A DNA stretch of 64,000 nucleotides from contig NZ_FWXW01000006.1 in NCBI RefSeq assembly GCF_900176335.1, forward strand, positions 62,001 to 126,000, given 5' to 3'. Source of the DNA: Papillibacter cinnamivorans DSM 12816. GTDB taxonomy: Bacteria > Bacillota > Clostridia > Oscillospirales > Oscillospiraceae. Shown one piece after another: positions 25,408 to 35,242 of this stretch (its first letter is position 1; each line of letters begins with the position of its first letter). Under the pieces are notes generated by a model. That model searched no databases, was not told the DNA's origin, and saw only the letters and a list, made by a program, of their open reading frames with translations. Both the position numbers and the translations under genes were made by a program.

Positions 25408-26106
25408 TCAGTTCCAGTGAATGGTGCTTCCCTGCTTGATGGAAATGGGTTCTTCCTCTTCCTTAAGAGGAACAAAGCGCTTCCATTCGACCCGATAAGC
25501 CAGCAGGTACAGAGGAATGCTCAGGAGAATGGCGCAGATGACGTCGATTACGGAATGCTGCTTCAAGAATACCGTGGACATGCAGATCAGGATCATCAGC
25601 ACCGTTGAAGACCTCCGCAGCTTCCGCCGGTTTCGGAACACTTCCGATTTTTGCACGGCGATGTTGATGCCGATGGAATTGAGCACGTGGATGCTGGGAC
25701 AGACGTTGGTAGGAGTGTCATGGGCGTAAATATACCTGACCATATCCACAAGGAAATTGTCCCGGGGGAATACATGGGGACGCAGGTACTGCCCGTTGGG
25801 AAAGAGCGCGTAAAAAACGAGGCACAGGCTCATTCCCGTAAAGAGAAACATGCAGGCCCTGTAAAAATCCCGTTTCGATTTCAGCATCAGATAGACAATA
25901 ACCGAGCCCACATAGAAGAACCACATGAAGTAGGGTATGATAAAGGCTTCCTGAAACGGTATGTAAGCGTCCAGCCAGGAGCGCATGACGTATTTTACCC
26001 GTACGTTCTCCTCCAGCATCATGAAGAAACCGATATAAACGAGGAAGTAACTCAATATAACTCCGTGCCTGTATTGGTACAGAATTTTTTTCACTTTTTC
26101 AGCCAT
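25408..26106 (-). CDS. PAP2 superfamily membrane phosphatase
   Basis: A 232-residue protein with five to six membrane segments. The phosphatase signature is present in altered form as CPSIHVLNS and, further on, FLKQHSVIDV, which supply the catalytic histidines. Members dephosphorylate lipid phosphates such as undecaprenyl pyrophosphate or phosphatidate at the membrane. The acidic tail (LKEEEEPISI) is cytoplasmic by the positive-inside pattern. GGAGG lies five bases before the ATG. It converges on the glf operon terminator, and a link to surface glycan synthesis is plausible. Confidence 0.88.
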   Translation of the reverse strand: MAEKVKKILYQYRHGVILSYFLVYIGFFMMLEENVRVKYVMRSWLDAYIPFQEAFIIPYFMWFFYVGSVIVYLMLKSKRDFYRACMFLFTGMSLCLVFYALFPNGQYLRPHVFPRDNFLVDMVRYIYAHDTPTNVCPSIHVLNSIGINIAVQKSEVFRNRRKLRRSSTVLMILICMSTVFLKQHSVIDVICAILLSIPLYLLAYRVEWKRFVPLKEEEEPISIKQGSTIHWN

Positions 26107-26310
26107 GATTTCCTCCGCCCGTGTCCTGCGGGTTTTTCATTAGTCATTATTATAGCACTCAGATTTTAAGATACCAGAAGAAAATTGTTAAAAGATTATT
26201 AAGATTAGGCGGCGTTTTAGCGACAAAATAACAGCTAAAAGCCGAATTTTAAATAAAATATCACGGCTGCCGCGTTTCTGCCCTCCCGGATGTAAATGCG
26301 GGAAGGCCCG

Positions 26311-27744
26311 TCAGTCCGCGCTCAGATAGTTCAGGATCCCGCCGGCGATCCCCGAGGCCAGACTGTCTCGATACCCGTCGTCCATCAGACAGGAAAGCTC
26401 TGCGGGCGTACTCATGAAGCCCATTTCAATGAGGACGGCGGGCATCTTGGTATAGCGCAGCACCACATAATCCGGGTGGCACTGAAGGCCGCGGTCAAAT
26501 GCGCCGGTGGAGGATATCACAGCGGTCTGAAGGGTTTCGGCGAGATCGCAGCCGGGCGTCGCGTCGGCATAGTAGCAGGTATATATCCCCTGGACCGTGT
26601 TGCTGGTGCTGCTGGCGTTGCTGTGAATACTGACGAATATGTCCGCCTGGGCGTCGTTGGCAAGGGGAGCCCGGGTATAAAGCCCCACCGTCACATCCTC
26701 GTCGCGGGTCATAATGACATTCACCCTGGCCTGTTCCAGAAGCGAGCGGACCTTCAGGGCGACCGCGAGATTGATGTCCTTTTCGTTTACTCCCTCGTAG
26801 ATGGCGCCGCAGTCCGCTCCCCCGTGTCCGGGATCGAGGACGACGGTGAATTGGCTATAGTCCACCGAGGGGTCCGGCGTTACCACCGGAGGCGCTTCTC
26901 CGCTCTCGGCGGGGCGGATCAGGAGCCCGGTATCCCCGGTTTCAAAGGAAAAATCCGAATAGGAGGCGGTATCCGTGAGGTCCAGCACCACCCGGACGAC
27001 GCGGGCATGATCCTTATAGTACTGATCATACTGGGAGTAGCGAACCGCCTTTACCAGACTGCCGTTTACGGCGACAGAGCCCGGCATTCCGGAGGTCAGC
27101 ACTGCGTCCAGTATGTCGATGACGACCCGGTTCCCGAAATCCTTGATATTGCAGTCCGGCCGGGAAGAAGTGGCGATGGTGACCAGACACGAGGCCGGAT
27201 CCGCGGCAATATCCGTGACGGAATATACCGCCGAGGGCGCCGGCGAGGTGACGGACGCCGTGTAAGTGTCGTTATCCCACGTAACTTCCGCGCCCAGCTG
27301 TTCGGATACGAACCGCAGGGGCACCAAAGTGCGCTCCACCCCGTCATACTTTGCAAGCCCTACGGAAACCCCGTCGGGAAGGGTGGTGTCCACCCCGTCA
27401 ACCTGGGCGACAGGGGAGCCGATGGTGAGGACGATGGTGTTTTTTTCACTGAGAATGATGACCTGCTGGTTGTCCGGAACCCACAGGACCTCGGCGCTCA
27501 GCCGTTCGGCAAGAATCCGTACGGGGACCATGGTGCGGGAATTGAGGATAAAGGAGGGCATGTCGCTTTGAATCGGCTCTCCGTCAAAGATGAGCTGCGC
27601 CGTTTGCACCTGGGTCTGCCGATACTGGCCGGTGTCCGGATGGAAAATGCCCAGCGCAACCGTGCCGGAAGCCGCGGCCGCGGGAACTCCCAATAGGTTA
27701 GAAAGAAGCAACACAACCGAAAGAAACCACGCAATCCGCTTCAT
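26311..27744 (-). CDS. N-acetylmuramoyl-L-alanine amidase with copper-amine-oxidase-like N-terminal domains
   Basis: A 477-residue exported cell wall hydrolase. A signal peptide (ending about AAAASG) is followed by a stalk of the copper amine oxidase N-terminal type (SFILNSRTMVPVRILAERL, then RTLVPLRFVSEQLGAEV). Next comes an AMIN-like beta region and, from about residue 285, a zinc amidase_3 domain with VLDPGHGGAD, SIHSNAS and the catalytic VLIEMGFMS. AGGAGG stands seven bases before the ATG at 27744; a TTG two codons earlier is less likely. It cleaves the amide between MurNAc and the stem peptide during growth, division or sporulation. Confidence 0.94.
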   Translation of the reverse strand: MKRIAWFLSVVLLLSNLLGVPAAAASGTVALGIFHPDTGQYRQTQVQTAQLIFDGEPIQSDMPSFILNSRTMVPVRILAERLSAEVLWVPDNQQVIILSEKNTIVLTIGSPVAQVDGVDTTLPDGVSVGLAKYDGVERTLVPLRFVSEQLGAEVTWDNDTYTASVTSPAPSAVYSVTDIAADPASCLVTIATSSRPDCNIKDFGNRVVIDILDAVLTSGMPGSVAVNGSLVKAVRYSQYDQYYKDHARVVRVVLDLTDTASYSDFSFETGDTGLLIRPAESGEAPPVVTPDPSVDYSQFTVVLDPGHGGADCGAIYEGVNEKDINLAVALKVRSLLEQARVNVIMTRDEDVTVGLYTRAPLANDAQADIFVSIHSNASSTSNTVQGIYTCYYADATPGCDLAETLQTAVISSTGAFDRGLQCHPDYVVLRYTKMPAVLIEMGFMSTPAELSCLMDDGYRDSLASGIAGGILNYLSAD

Positions 27745-28197
27745 CTCCAAGCCTCCTGTCCCGCATCGGCATAAATTCCCTATTATTTTACATAATAAAA
27801 GGTTTTATGTCAAGTGCTGACAGAAAACCATTCCCATTTCGGCTAAAACCGGACAAACTGCCGATTCCCGTTCTGTTTGAATCATCTTTTTCCCTGTCCT
27901 GCAATTTCACCTGTCAAATGAAACGGCACCGCCAGGATAGACGGATTTTCCAGAGACAAGTTCCCTTAAAAAACGACGCTTTTCCGCCATGGATTGAGGA
28001 ATGAAAAGAAGAAAGCCCGCAGAACCGCGCAGCTGCAGGCGGCCGAAACGGTTATACCGGCGGTACGCCGGTCTTTCCGATTCCCATGAACGGAGAGCCA
28101 TTCCTTACAAACCGGCGGTTATAAAAATCTTCTATATCCATTTTTCCTGTAGTCTGATATAATTAAGGCCATGCGGGATTCTGCAGGAGGGGATGCC
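27745..28197. other. Intergenic region without a supported gene
   Basis: About 450 bases between the divergent amidase and molybdoenzyme genes. A 65-codon open frame at 27807 lacks a binding site and composition support. A short palindrome around 28050 (ACCGGCGGTACGCCGGT) and TATAAT near 28156, close to the molybdoenzyme start, are the only signals seen. Confidence 0.5.
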
Positions 28198-30333
28198 ATG
28201 TCAATGCAGGAAACAGCCAGCGGATTGAAAATTGCCGGTGCGGATACGGGAATTGAAGTGAAGCGCGCCGTATGTGATATTTGCAATGCGGGATGTTGGG
28301 CGGATGCATATGTGAAGAACGGTGTGGTTGTCAAGGTGGAGGGGTGCAAGGCCCCGGGCTTTGGCAGCGGGTATCTTTGCGCCAAGGGTCACGCCAGCCG
28401 CCAGTATATCTACCATGAGGACAGGCTTACGGTTCCGCTGCGCAGGTCGGGAGCGCGGGGAGGCGGGAAGTTCGTTCCCGTCTCCTGGGAAGAGGCGCTT
28501 TCCGAAACCGCCGAGCGGCTGGACGGGATACGAAAGCTCTACGGGGGGGACTCCGTGGCCTTTTATTCCGGTGCCGGCGGCTGGCATCAGGTATTTCTGG
28601 AAAGGTTTGCCCATTCCTTCGGATCGGTAAATTTCGGGAGCGAAGGGAGCATGTCTGGCCAGGCGGCTGTGATTGCGGGAAAGATTTCAGCGGGCACCGG
28701 GGCCGAACCGGATCTGGAAAACGCCGGGGTGCTTCTGATGTGGGGATGCAACCAATACAGCGGCGACGTGGTGACGGAGCCTCCGGCGCTTGCCCAGAAA
28801 CGGCGGGGTATGAAAATCATCGTTGTCGATCCCAGGACCACGGTTAGTACCTATAAGCTGGGAGACCAGCACCTGCACATCCGGCCGGGCACCGATGCTG
28901 CCCTGGCCCACGGCCTAGCCAGGATTTTTATCCATTCCAGGTGGATCGATACGCAGTTTATCCAGGAGCATGTTTACGGCTTCCCGGAATACGCATCCTA
29001 TGTGGAGCGCTTCGATCTCAAAACCGTGTCGGAGATCACCGGCCTTCCGGAGCGAAAAATCCGGAACGCAGCCCGTCTCATCATGGGCAACGGGCCCCTT
29101 GCCGTCTGGAAGTCGGACGGCGGCATCACCCAGCAGAAAAACGGGATGCAGACCTGCCGCGCCATCGACGCACTCTGCGCCATCACGGGAAATTTCGACC
29201 GTAAGGGAGGAATGCTCCCGGTGGGATGGGGGAGCAATCTCAATAGCGGAGCCGCGGAACTCGACACGGAAGGTTTTGTCCTGGAAACCAGCCCCCGGGG
29301 AGCCCGGCCCCGAATCGGCAGCCGGCGGTTTCCTCTCTGGGCCAAATACGCCCGCGAGTTTCAGACCATGGATCTGCCCCGGCAGATTCTCTCTTCGGAG
29401 CCGTATCCTGTCCGCGCTCTCTGCGCCTTCGGAATGAATGCCGGAAGATTCCCCAACAACCGGGAAATGTATCAGGCCCTCGGCGATCTGGACTTTTTTG
29501 TCACCGCCGATTTATTTTCAACTCCCACCACCCGCTACGCGGATATCGTATTTCCCGCCTGCTCTTCCTTTGAACGGGGAGAGCTTCGAAGAGTGGGAAA
29601 CTCGTTGTACTACACAAAACCGGTGATTTTTCCTCCGGGGGAGGCCAGACCGGATACGGATATCATCTGTTCTCTGGCGGAAACGCTGAAGCTGGGGGAC
29701 GACGTGCTGCGGGGGGGCACCGACGCGTGCTGGGCCCGGATGATGCGGCGGCTGCCTTACGGCATCGAGGCAGTGAAGCGGTCGGACGAACCAATCCTTC
29801 TGCCGCGCCTTCGCAGACCGGAGCCGGGGGAGTATACCTCAGGCGGATTTTCCACGCCCACCGGAAAATACGAGCTGAAATCCACCGTGATCGAGTCCTG
29901 CGGCGTCAGAGGTCTTCTGCCGCTGCCGGAATATGTGTCTTCCCTGGACAAGGCGGATTCCAAGGAATACCCCTTCATTCTGTCGGTAGGAAACCGGATG
30001 CCCTTCGCGTTCCACTCCAGGATGCACCGTGTCAACTGGCTGCGGGCTCTGCGGCCGGACGCAATGGCCGATATGAATCCGTCGGACGCCGAGGCCCTGG
30101 ACCTCAGGCAGGGGGACGATATGGAGATCTCCACCCCCGGCGGGAGCATACGCATCAAGGCTAACCTCAGTATTTCCATTCTCCCCGGAACGGTCCACAT
30201 GCTGCCGGATTACGAGGAGGCGGACGTGAGTTCCATCATCGTTTCCAACCATCTGGACCCGTATACCGGATATCCCGCGTTCCGGGCCATGCGCTGCGCC
30301 GTCAGGAGGATAAGCAATGGGAATACACTGTGA
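28198..30333 (+). CDS. Molybdopterin-dependent oxidoreductase, catalytic subunit (DMSO reductase superfamily)
   Basis: A 711-residue protein binding one [4Fe-4S] cluster (CDICNAGC, then GYLCAKG) and a bis-molybdopterin guanine dinucleotide cofactor. No twin-arginine signal is present, so it is cytoplasmic. At the position where many relatives have the metal-ligand cysteine (SEGS-x-C), this protein reads SEGSMSGQA, so a serine may be the ligand. AGGAGGGG lies before the ATG at 28198. It overlaps a ferredoxin subunit gene by 17 bases. No chaperone, membrane anchor or cofactor-synthesis gene is adjacent, and the substrate cannot be named. Confidence 0.92.
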   Translation: MSMQETASGLKIAGADTGIEVKRAVCDICNAGCWADAYVKNGVVVKVEGCKAPGFGSGYLCAKGHASRQYIYHEDRLTVPLRRSGARGGGKFVPVSWEEALSETAERLDGIRKLYGGDSVAFYSGAGGWHQVFLERFAHSFGSVNFGSEGSMSGQAAVIAGKISAGTGAEPDLENAGVLLMWGCNQYSGDVVTEPPALAQKRRGMKIIVVDPRTTVSTYKLGDQHLHIRPGTDAALAHGLARIFIHSRWIDTQFIQEHVYGFPEYASYVERFDLKTVSEITGLPERKIRNAARLIMGNGPLAVWKSDGGITQQKNGMQTCRAIDALCAITGNFDRKGGMLPVGWGSNLNSGAAELDTEGFVLETSPRGARPRIGSRRFPLWAKYAREFQTMDLPRQILSSEPYPVRALCAFGMNAGRFPNNREMYQALGDLDFFVTADLFSTPTTRYADIVFPACSSFERGELRRVGNSLYYTKPVIFPPGEARPDTDIICSLAETLKLGDDVLRGGTDACWARMMRRLPYGIEAVKRSDEPILLPRLRRPEPGEYTSGGFSTPTGKYELKSTVIESCGVRGLLPLPEYVSSLDKADSKEYPFILSVGNRMPFAFHSRMHRVNWLRALRPDAMADMNPSDAEALDLRQGDDMEISTPGGSIRIKANLSISILPGTVHMLPDYEEADVSSIIVSNHLDPYTGYPAFRAMRCAVRRISNGNTL

Positions 30334-30739
30334 CACGACCAGGTGCACCGGCTGCGGCGTCTGCGTGGTGGCCTGCATGGACGAGAGGGACCGCACTTCT
30401 CCCCTTCGGAGGATAGTCCGCCGGGAAAGGGTGGAGGCGGGAGAGGTCCAGATCGCCTTCGACTCCAGAGGGTGCCTCCACTGTGTGACCACAAAATGCG
30501 CTCCGGCCTGTCCCAACGGCTGCATTGTAAAGGACCCGGAGACCGGCCTTGTGGTACATAACCGGGCGCCCTGCATCGGATGCGGAAAATGCGCCGAGGC
30601 CTGCCCGTTCGGCGCGATTTCCTTTGACGAGAATCACATAATTCAGAAATGCGACGGGTGCATCGAGCGGGTGCGAAGGGGGCTGCTTCCCGCCTGCGTG
30701 GCGGCATGCCCCCAACAGGCGCTTCAGTTTGACCGATAG
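30317..30739 (+). CDS. Four-cluster ferredoxin subunit of the molybdoenzyme
   Basis: A 140-residue electron-transfer protein with cysteine groups for four [4Fe-4S] clusters: CTGCGVCVVAC, CLHCVTTKCAPACPNGC, CIGCGKCAEACP and CDGC...CVAACP. This is the DmsB/HycB/NrfC pattern. The ATG lies inside the end of the catalytic subunit gene (17-base overlap), so the two are coupled and form a soluble heterodimer. The electron partner is unknown. No membrane subunit follows. Confidence 0.94.
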   Translation: MGIHCDTTRCTGCGVCVVACMDERDRTSPLRRIVRRERVEAGEVQIAFDSRGCLHCVTTKCAPACPNGCIVKDPETGLVVHNRAPCIGCGKCAEACPFGAISFDENHIIQKCDGCIERVRRGLLPACVAACPQQALQFDR

Positions 30740-30951
30740 TCCCGCCGTTTGTTAAACGCGGATGCGGACCCGAAACAGACTTTTCCCGATGGATTTTCCC
30801 CGGGAAAGGAAACGCGGCTTCCGCCTGTATGCAATATACTGCGGGAGCATGGCAGTGCCGGAAACCGGCGTAAAAGCGGACGGGGCATAAATACAGGGCA
30901 AATTCCCCAATCCGGGGAGCACTATTAATTTGCAATTCGGCATCGTTTATA

Positions 30952-30980
30952 TTGCAAAAATCTTTTACATATCGTATAAT
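30952..30980 (+). promoter_or_regulatory. Promoter of pyruvate carboxylase
   Basis: TTGCAA (30952-30957), 17 bases, TATAAT (30975-30980). The transcript would start near 30987 and carry about 180 untranslated bases. Confidence 0.65.
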
Positions 30981-31059
30981 AAAATCGAAAGACAAAGGAA
31001 GGAATCCCCCTGGTTTCTTTTCACCATTCCGATTGGCCGGGGCGGAGCACTTCACCCAT

Positions 31060-31081
31060 CGGCAGCCTTATACGGCTGCCG
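31060..31081 (+). other. Hairpin in the pyc leader
   Basis: CGGCAGCC (31060-31067) pairs with GGCTGCCG (31074-31081). It lacks a T run, and I recognise no known riboswitch in the 425 bases between the ferredoxin and pyc genes. Confidence 0.4.
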
Positions 31082-31164
31082 TAAATAACGAAGGTCGCGT
31101 ATCAAAGGGGATCACGCCTCCAGCGCTGCTGTACCCATTGATGCTCTAGACCCGGACGGAAGGA

Positions 31165-34100
31165 TTGATTGGTAAAGTGGCACAGACTGAGGTAAAGGAT
31201 TTCAAGAAGGTACTTGTGGCCAACCGGGGCGAGATTGCAATCCGAATTTTTCGCGCCTGCTATGACCTGGGGCTCAACACGGTTGCAATCTATTCCAAGG
31301 AGGACGTTTATAATTTATTCCGGACCAAGGCGGACGAATCGTATCAGGTAGACGAGAGCCACAGCCCCCTGGGCGCGTATCTGGACATCGACTGGATCAT
31401 CGCCGAGGCCAAGCGCAGAGGGGCGGACGCCATCCATCCGGGATACGGATTTTTATCGGAAAACCCGAATTTTGCCAAAGCCTGCGAAGACAACGGAATC
31501 AAGTTCATCGGGCCCCCCTCCAGCGTTCTTGCCCAGATGGGCGACAAGCTCAACGCCAAGGCGATTGCAATCCGGTGCGGCGTTCCCATCATTCCGGGCA
31601 GCACCGTGCCCCTGAAGGACGGACAGGACGCGCTGGAAAAGGCCGTAAACTACGGATTTCCCGTCATCCTCAAGGCGGCGGCCGGCGGCGGCGGCCGGGG
31701 CATGCGCCGGTGCAGCAAACCGGAGGAGGTAATCCCCGCATTCGACCTGGTGCGCAGCGAGGCGAAAAAGGCCTTTGGAAACGACGATATTTTTATTGAA
31801 AAATTCATAGAAGAGCCCAAACACGTGGAAGTCCAGATTCTGGCGGACGAACACGGCAACGTGGTGCATCTGTATGAGCGCGACTGCTCTCTCCAGCGGC
31901 GCTATCAGAAGGTGGTGGAGTTTACCCCCGCCTTTGCCGTACCGGAGGAGACCAGGAAAAAGCTCTACGCGGACGCCGTGAAGATCGCAAAGGAAGTCGG
32001 GTACATCAACGCCGGAACCGTAGAGTTTCTGGTGGATAAAAGCGGGAACCACTTCTTCATCGAGATGAACCCCCGGATCCAGGTGGAGCACACCGTAACC
32101 GAGATGGTGACGGGCATCGATCTGGTCCGGGCCCAGATACTCATCGCGGAAGGCAAGCCTCTGAGCACTCCCGAGATCGGCATTAAAAGCCAGAACGACG
32201 TCAAGGCCCGGGGCTATTCCATCCAGTGCCGGATCACCACGGAGGATCCCCAGAACAATTTCGCTCCCGACACCGGGAAGATCACGGCCTATCGTTCCGG
32301 CGGCGGCTACGGCGTGCGGCTGGACGCGGGCAACGCTTACTCGGGCGCCGAAATTTCCCCGTATTACGACAGCCTGCTGGTGAAGATCACCACGATCGAC
32401 AACACCTTCGAGGGCGCCTGCCGGAAAGCTCTTCGTTCCATCAGCGAGACCCGGGTGCGGGGCGTCAAGACCAATATGGCCTTTATCAGCAATATCCTCA
32501 GCAACCCCACCTTCCGGGCCGGCAAGTGCCACACCAAGTTCATAGACGAAACGCCCGAACTGTTCAAGATCGAGGATTCCCAGGACCGGGCGACAAAGAT
32601 GCTCAAGTACATCGCAAATATCGTGGTCAACGACCCCACGGCGGGCCGGAAGCTCTACGAGACGCCCCGGTTCCCCAAGGTCACGGAGCAGCCCAGGCCC
32701 GGCCTGAAGCAGATGCTGGACAAAGAGGGCCCGGAAGCCGTGCAGAAATGGGTCCTTGCCCAGAAAAAGCTCCTGGTCTGCGACACCACCATGCGTGATG
32801 CGCATCAGTCGCTGCTGGCCACCCGGGTGCGTACCCGGGACATGGTGAAGGGAGCCGAGGGAATGGCGGACGCTTTGGCAGATGCCTTCTCCCTGGAGAT
32901 GTGGGGCGGCGCGACCTTCGACGTGGCCTACCGTTTCCTGCACGAGGATCCCTGGGAGCGGATCGACCTGCTGCGGGAGAAAATCCCCAACATCCTCTTC
33001 CAGATGCTCCTGCGGGGCGCCAACGCCGTGGGCTACACCAACTATCCGGACAATCTGATCCGGGAGTTCATCCGGGAGGCTGCAAAAAGCGGCATCGACG
33101 TGTTCCGCATTTTCGACTCTCTTAACTGGATCCCCGGCATGGAGATCGCCATCGACGAGGTTCTCAAGTGCGGAAAGATCGCCGAGGCCAGCATCTGCTA
33201 CACCGGCGACATCCTGGATCCGTCCAGGGACAAGTACACCGTAAAATACTACGTGGACATGGCCAAGGAGCTGGAAAAGCGGGGAGCTCATACTCTCTGC
33301 ATCAAGGACATGTCCGGCCTCATAAAGCCTTATGCGGCCAAAAAACTGGTGACGGCGCTGAAAAACGAAATCGGCATCCCGGTGCACCTGCACACCCACG
33401 ACACCAGCGGAAACCAGGTGGCGGCCCTGCTGATGGCGGCGGAGGCGGGAGTGGACATCGTGGACGTGGCCATTTCCAGCATGTCCTCCCTCACCAGTCA
33501 GCCCTCCATGAACGCCGTGGTGGCCGCCCTGGAGCGGCAGGAGCGGGATACCGGCCTGGATCTCCAGAAGCTCCAAGGGCTCACCGACTACTGGAGCGAC
33601 ATCCGGGAGCGGTACGACGTGTTTGAAGCCGGCATCAAGAGCCCGGCCACGGACATCTACCGGTACGAGATCCCCGGCGGCCAGTACACAAACCTCAAGC
33701 CCCAGGTGGAGAGCCTGGGCCTGGGCCACCGGTTCGACGAGGTAAAGGAAAAATACAAGACGGTCAACGACATGCTGGGAGACATCGTAAAGGTCACCCC
33801 CTCCTCCAAGATGGTGGGAGACCTGGCGATCTTCATGGTGCAGAATGACCTGACGCCGGAAAACATCGTTTCCAAGGGCGAGAACCTGACCTTCCCGGAC
33901 TCCGTCGTGAGCTATTTCAAGGGAATGATGGGCCAGCCCGCATGGGGCTTCCCGGAGGATCTGCAGCGGGTGGTTCTCAAGGGCGTAGAGCCCATCAGAG
34001 GACGGCCCGGCGAGCTTCTTCCCCCCGTGGACTTCGAGGCCGCGCGGAAGACGATCGAAAAGTTCCAGCACAATCCCACCTGGCGGGATATCCTCAGCTG

Positions 34101-34608
34101 GTGCCTGTATCCCAAGGTGCTGGAGGACTATTTTAAGACCTATCGGGAGCACGGTTACATCATGCGGCTGGGCAGCCACGTGTATTTCCACGGGCTGGCC
34201 GTGGGCGAGACCAACAAGGTGAACATCGAGGACGGCAAGACTTTGGTAATCAAGTACCTGGGCCTGGGCGACCTGAATCCGGACGGCACGCGCAACGTGC
34301 AGTTTGAGCTCAACGGCGCCCGCAGGGAGGTGGCCGTGCCGGACAACACGGCTCCCGTTTCCGCCCAGGCGGTGACCATAGCCGATCCCGAGGACAAGAG
34401 CCAGATCGGAGCCAGCATCCCGGGCGCCGTGAGCAAGGTCATGGTAAAGGCCGGGGACGCGGTGAAGGAGAACCAGGTGCTGGCCGTAATCGAGGCCATG
34501 AAGATGGAGACCAGCGTGGTCGCCCGCATGGACGGGGTCATCAAGGAAGTCTTCATCAAGCCGGGCCAGTCGGTGAAGGCCGGAGAGCTTCTCATTGTAA
34601 TGAAATAA
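31165..34608 (+). CDS. pyc: Pyruvate carboxylase
   Basis: An 1147-residue biotin enzyme that carboxylates pyruvate to oxaloacetate with ATP and bicarbonate. In order: biotin carboxylase/ATP-grasp (KVLVANRGEIAIRIFRA, GGGGRGMR, about 10-460), carboxyltransferase barrel (DTTMRDAHQSLLATR, about 540-820), a PYC tetramerisation region and the biotinyl domain with EAMKMET (biotin Lys near residue 1113). The frame opens at a TTG (31165); a GTG at 31177 (MAQTEVKDF) is an equally plausible start. Single-chain type, full length. It has its own promoter and refills the TCA branch that feeds aspartate and glutamate families. Confidence 0.97.
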   Translation: MIGKVAQTEVKDFKKVLVANRGEIAIRIFRACYDLGLNTVAIYSKEDVYNLFRTKADESYQVDESHSPLGAYLDIDWIIAEAKRRGADAIHPGYGFLSENPNFAKACEDNGIKFIGPPSSVLAQMGDKLNAKAIAIRCGVPIIPGSTVPLKDGQDALEKAVNYGFPVILKAAAGGGGRGMRRCSKPEEVIPAFDLVRSEAKKAFGNDDIFIEKFIEEPKHVEVQILADEHGNVVHLYERDCSLQRRYQKVVEFTPAFAVPEETRKKLYADAVKIAKEVGYINAGTVEFLVDKSGNHFFIEMNPRIQVEHTVTEMVTGIDLVRAQILIAEGKPLSTPEIGIKSQNDVKARGYSIQCRITTEDPQNNFAPDTGKITAYRSGGGYGVRLDAGNAYSGAEISPYYDSLLVKITTIDNTFEGACRKALRSISETRVRGVKTNMAFISNILSNPTFRAGKCHTKFIDETPELFKIEDSQDRATKMLKYIANIVVNDPTAGRKLYETPRFPKVTEQPRPGLKQMLDKEGPEAVQKWVLAQKKLLVCDTTMRDAHQSLLATRVRTRDMVKGAEGMADALADAFSLEMWGGATFDVAYRFLHEDPWERIDLLREKIPNILFQMLLRGANAVGYTNYPDNLIREFIREAAKSGIDVFRIFDSLNWIPGMEIAIDEVLKCGKIAEASICYTGDILDPSRDKYTVKYYVDMAKELEKRGAHTLCIKDMSGLIKPYAAKKLVTALKNEIGIPVHLHTHDTSGNQVAALLMAAEAGVDIVDVAISSMSSLTSQPSMNAVVAALERQERDTGLDLQKLQGLTDYWSDIRERYDVFEAGIKSPATDIYRYEIPGGQYTNLKPQVESLGLGHRFDEVKEKYKTVNDMLGDIVKVTPSSKMVGDLAIFMVQNDLTPENIVSKGENLTFPDSVVSYFKGMMGQPAWGFPEDLQRVVLKGVEPIRGRPGELLPPVDFEAARKTIEKFQHNPTWRDILSWCLYPKVLEDYFKTYREHGYIMRLGSHVYFHGLAVGETNKVNIEDGKTLVIKYLGLGDLNPDGTRNVQFELNGARREVAVPDNTAPVSAQAVTIADPEDKSQIGASIPGAVSKVMVKAGDAVKENQVLAVIEAMKMETSVVARMDGVIKEVFIKPGQSVKAGELLIVMK

Positions 34609-34621
34609 GACGAAATACGAT

Positions 34622-34660
34622 GGAGGCCCCTCAGCCGCTCGGCCAGAGGGGCCTCCGCTT
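34622..34660 (+). terminator. Hairpin after pyc
   Basis: GGAGGCCCCTC (34622-34632) pairs with GAGGGGCCTCC (34646-34656), followed by GCTTT. The T run is short. Confidence 0.65.
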
Positions 34661-34675
34661 TGGGAGAGATGCGGC

Positions 34676-35161
34676 ATGTCAAGAGAATTGGTATTTGAAA
34701 CCCTGGACCGTATGGGGATTTCATATGAAACCGTGAACCATCCGCCGGTTTATACGATCGAGGAGATGGACAAGCTGGGCCTGTTTACGGGCGGCGCCGT
34801 CTGCAAGAACCTGTTTCTGCGGGACGCCAAGGGACGGCGGCATTTTCTCGTGTCGCTGCAGAAGGACAAGCAGGCGGATCTGCGGAAGCTGTCCGAGGCA
34901 CTGGAGACTTCACGGCTGAGCTTTGCCTCAGAGGAGCGGCTCATGCGGTATCTGAAGCTGTCCAAGGGGGCCGTCACGCCCTTCGGGATTCTCAACGACG
35001 AAGGGCGTGAGGTGGAGGTGGTCTTTGACGAGGCGCTTTCCGGCGAAAAGCGTCTGGGGGTGCACCCCAACGTCAACACGGAGACTGTCTGGATTGCCTG
35101 TGAGGATCTCCGCCGGGTGATCGAGGCCCACGGAAATCCCTTCCGTACCGTTCCAATATAA
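34676..35161 (+). CDS. Prolyl-tRNA editing protein (YbaK/ProX family)
   Basis: A 161-residue trans-editing deacylase that hydrolyses mischarged aminoacyl-tRNA(Pro), typically Ala- or Cys-tRNA(Pro). The YbaK fold is shown by the N-terminal NHPPVYTIEEM, KNLFLRDAKGRRHFLV and SKGAVTPFGILND, all typical of the bacterial ProXp/PrdX group. GGGAGAG precedes the ATG. It begins within 20 bases of the pyc hairpin and ends before its own terminator. Which misacylated tRNA it prefers cannot be told from the sequence. Confidence 0.93.
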   Translation: MSRELVFETLDRMGISYETVNHPPVYTIEEMDKLGLFTGGAVCKNLFLRDAKGRRHFLVSLQKDKQADLRKLSEALETSRLSFASEERLMRYLKLSKGAVTPFGILNDEGREVEVVFDEALSGEKRLGVHPNVNTETVWIACEDLRRVIEAHGNPFRTVPI

Positions 35162-35172
35162 ATACAGAAGCA

Positions 35173-35215
35173 AAAGGCGCCCCTCCGGAAAACCGGACGG
35201 GCGCCTTTCTCTTTT
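35173..35215 (+). terminator. Intrinsic terminator of the YbaK gene
   Basis: AAAGGCGCCC (35173-35182) pairs with GGGCGCCTTT (35199-35208), with CCGG inside, then CTCTTTTC. Confidence 0.85.
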
Positions 35216-35242
35216 CCTGTTTCGGAAGACAAAGGGAGTTTC

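Noticed and set aside
27807-28004. 65-codon open frame between the amidase and molybdoenzyme genes
   Set aside because: No ribosome-binding site, no family resemblance and unlike codon use for this genome.
30952-31149. 65-codon open frame ahead of pyc as a possible leader peptide
   Set aside because: It overlaps the -35/-10 of the pyc promoter and lacks a binding site; no amino acid is enriched.
31453-34677. Very long minus-strand open frame opposite pyc
   Set aside because: Antisense shadow of a conserved gene with no binding site and no recognisable domain.
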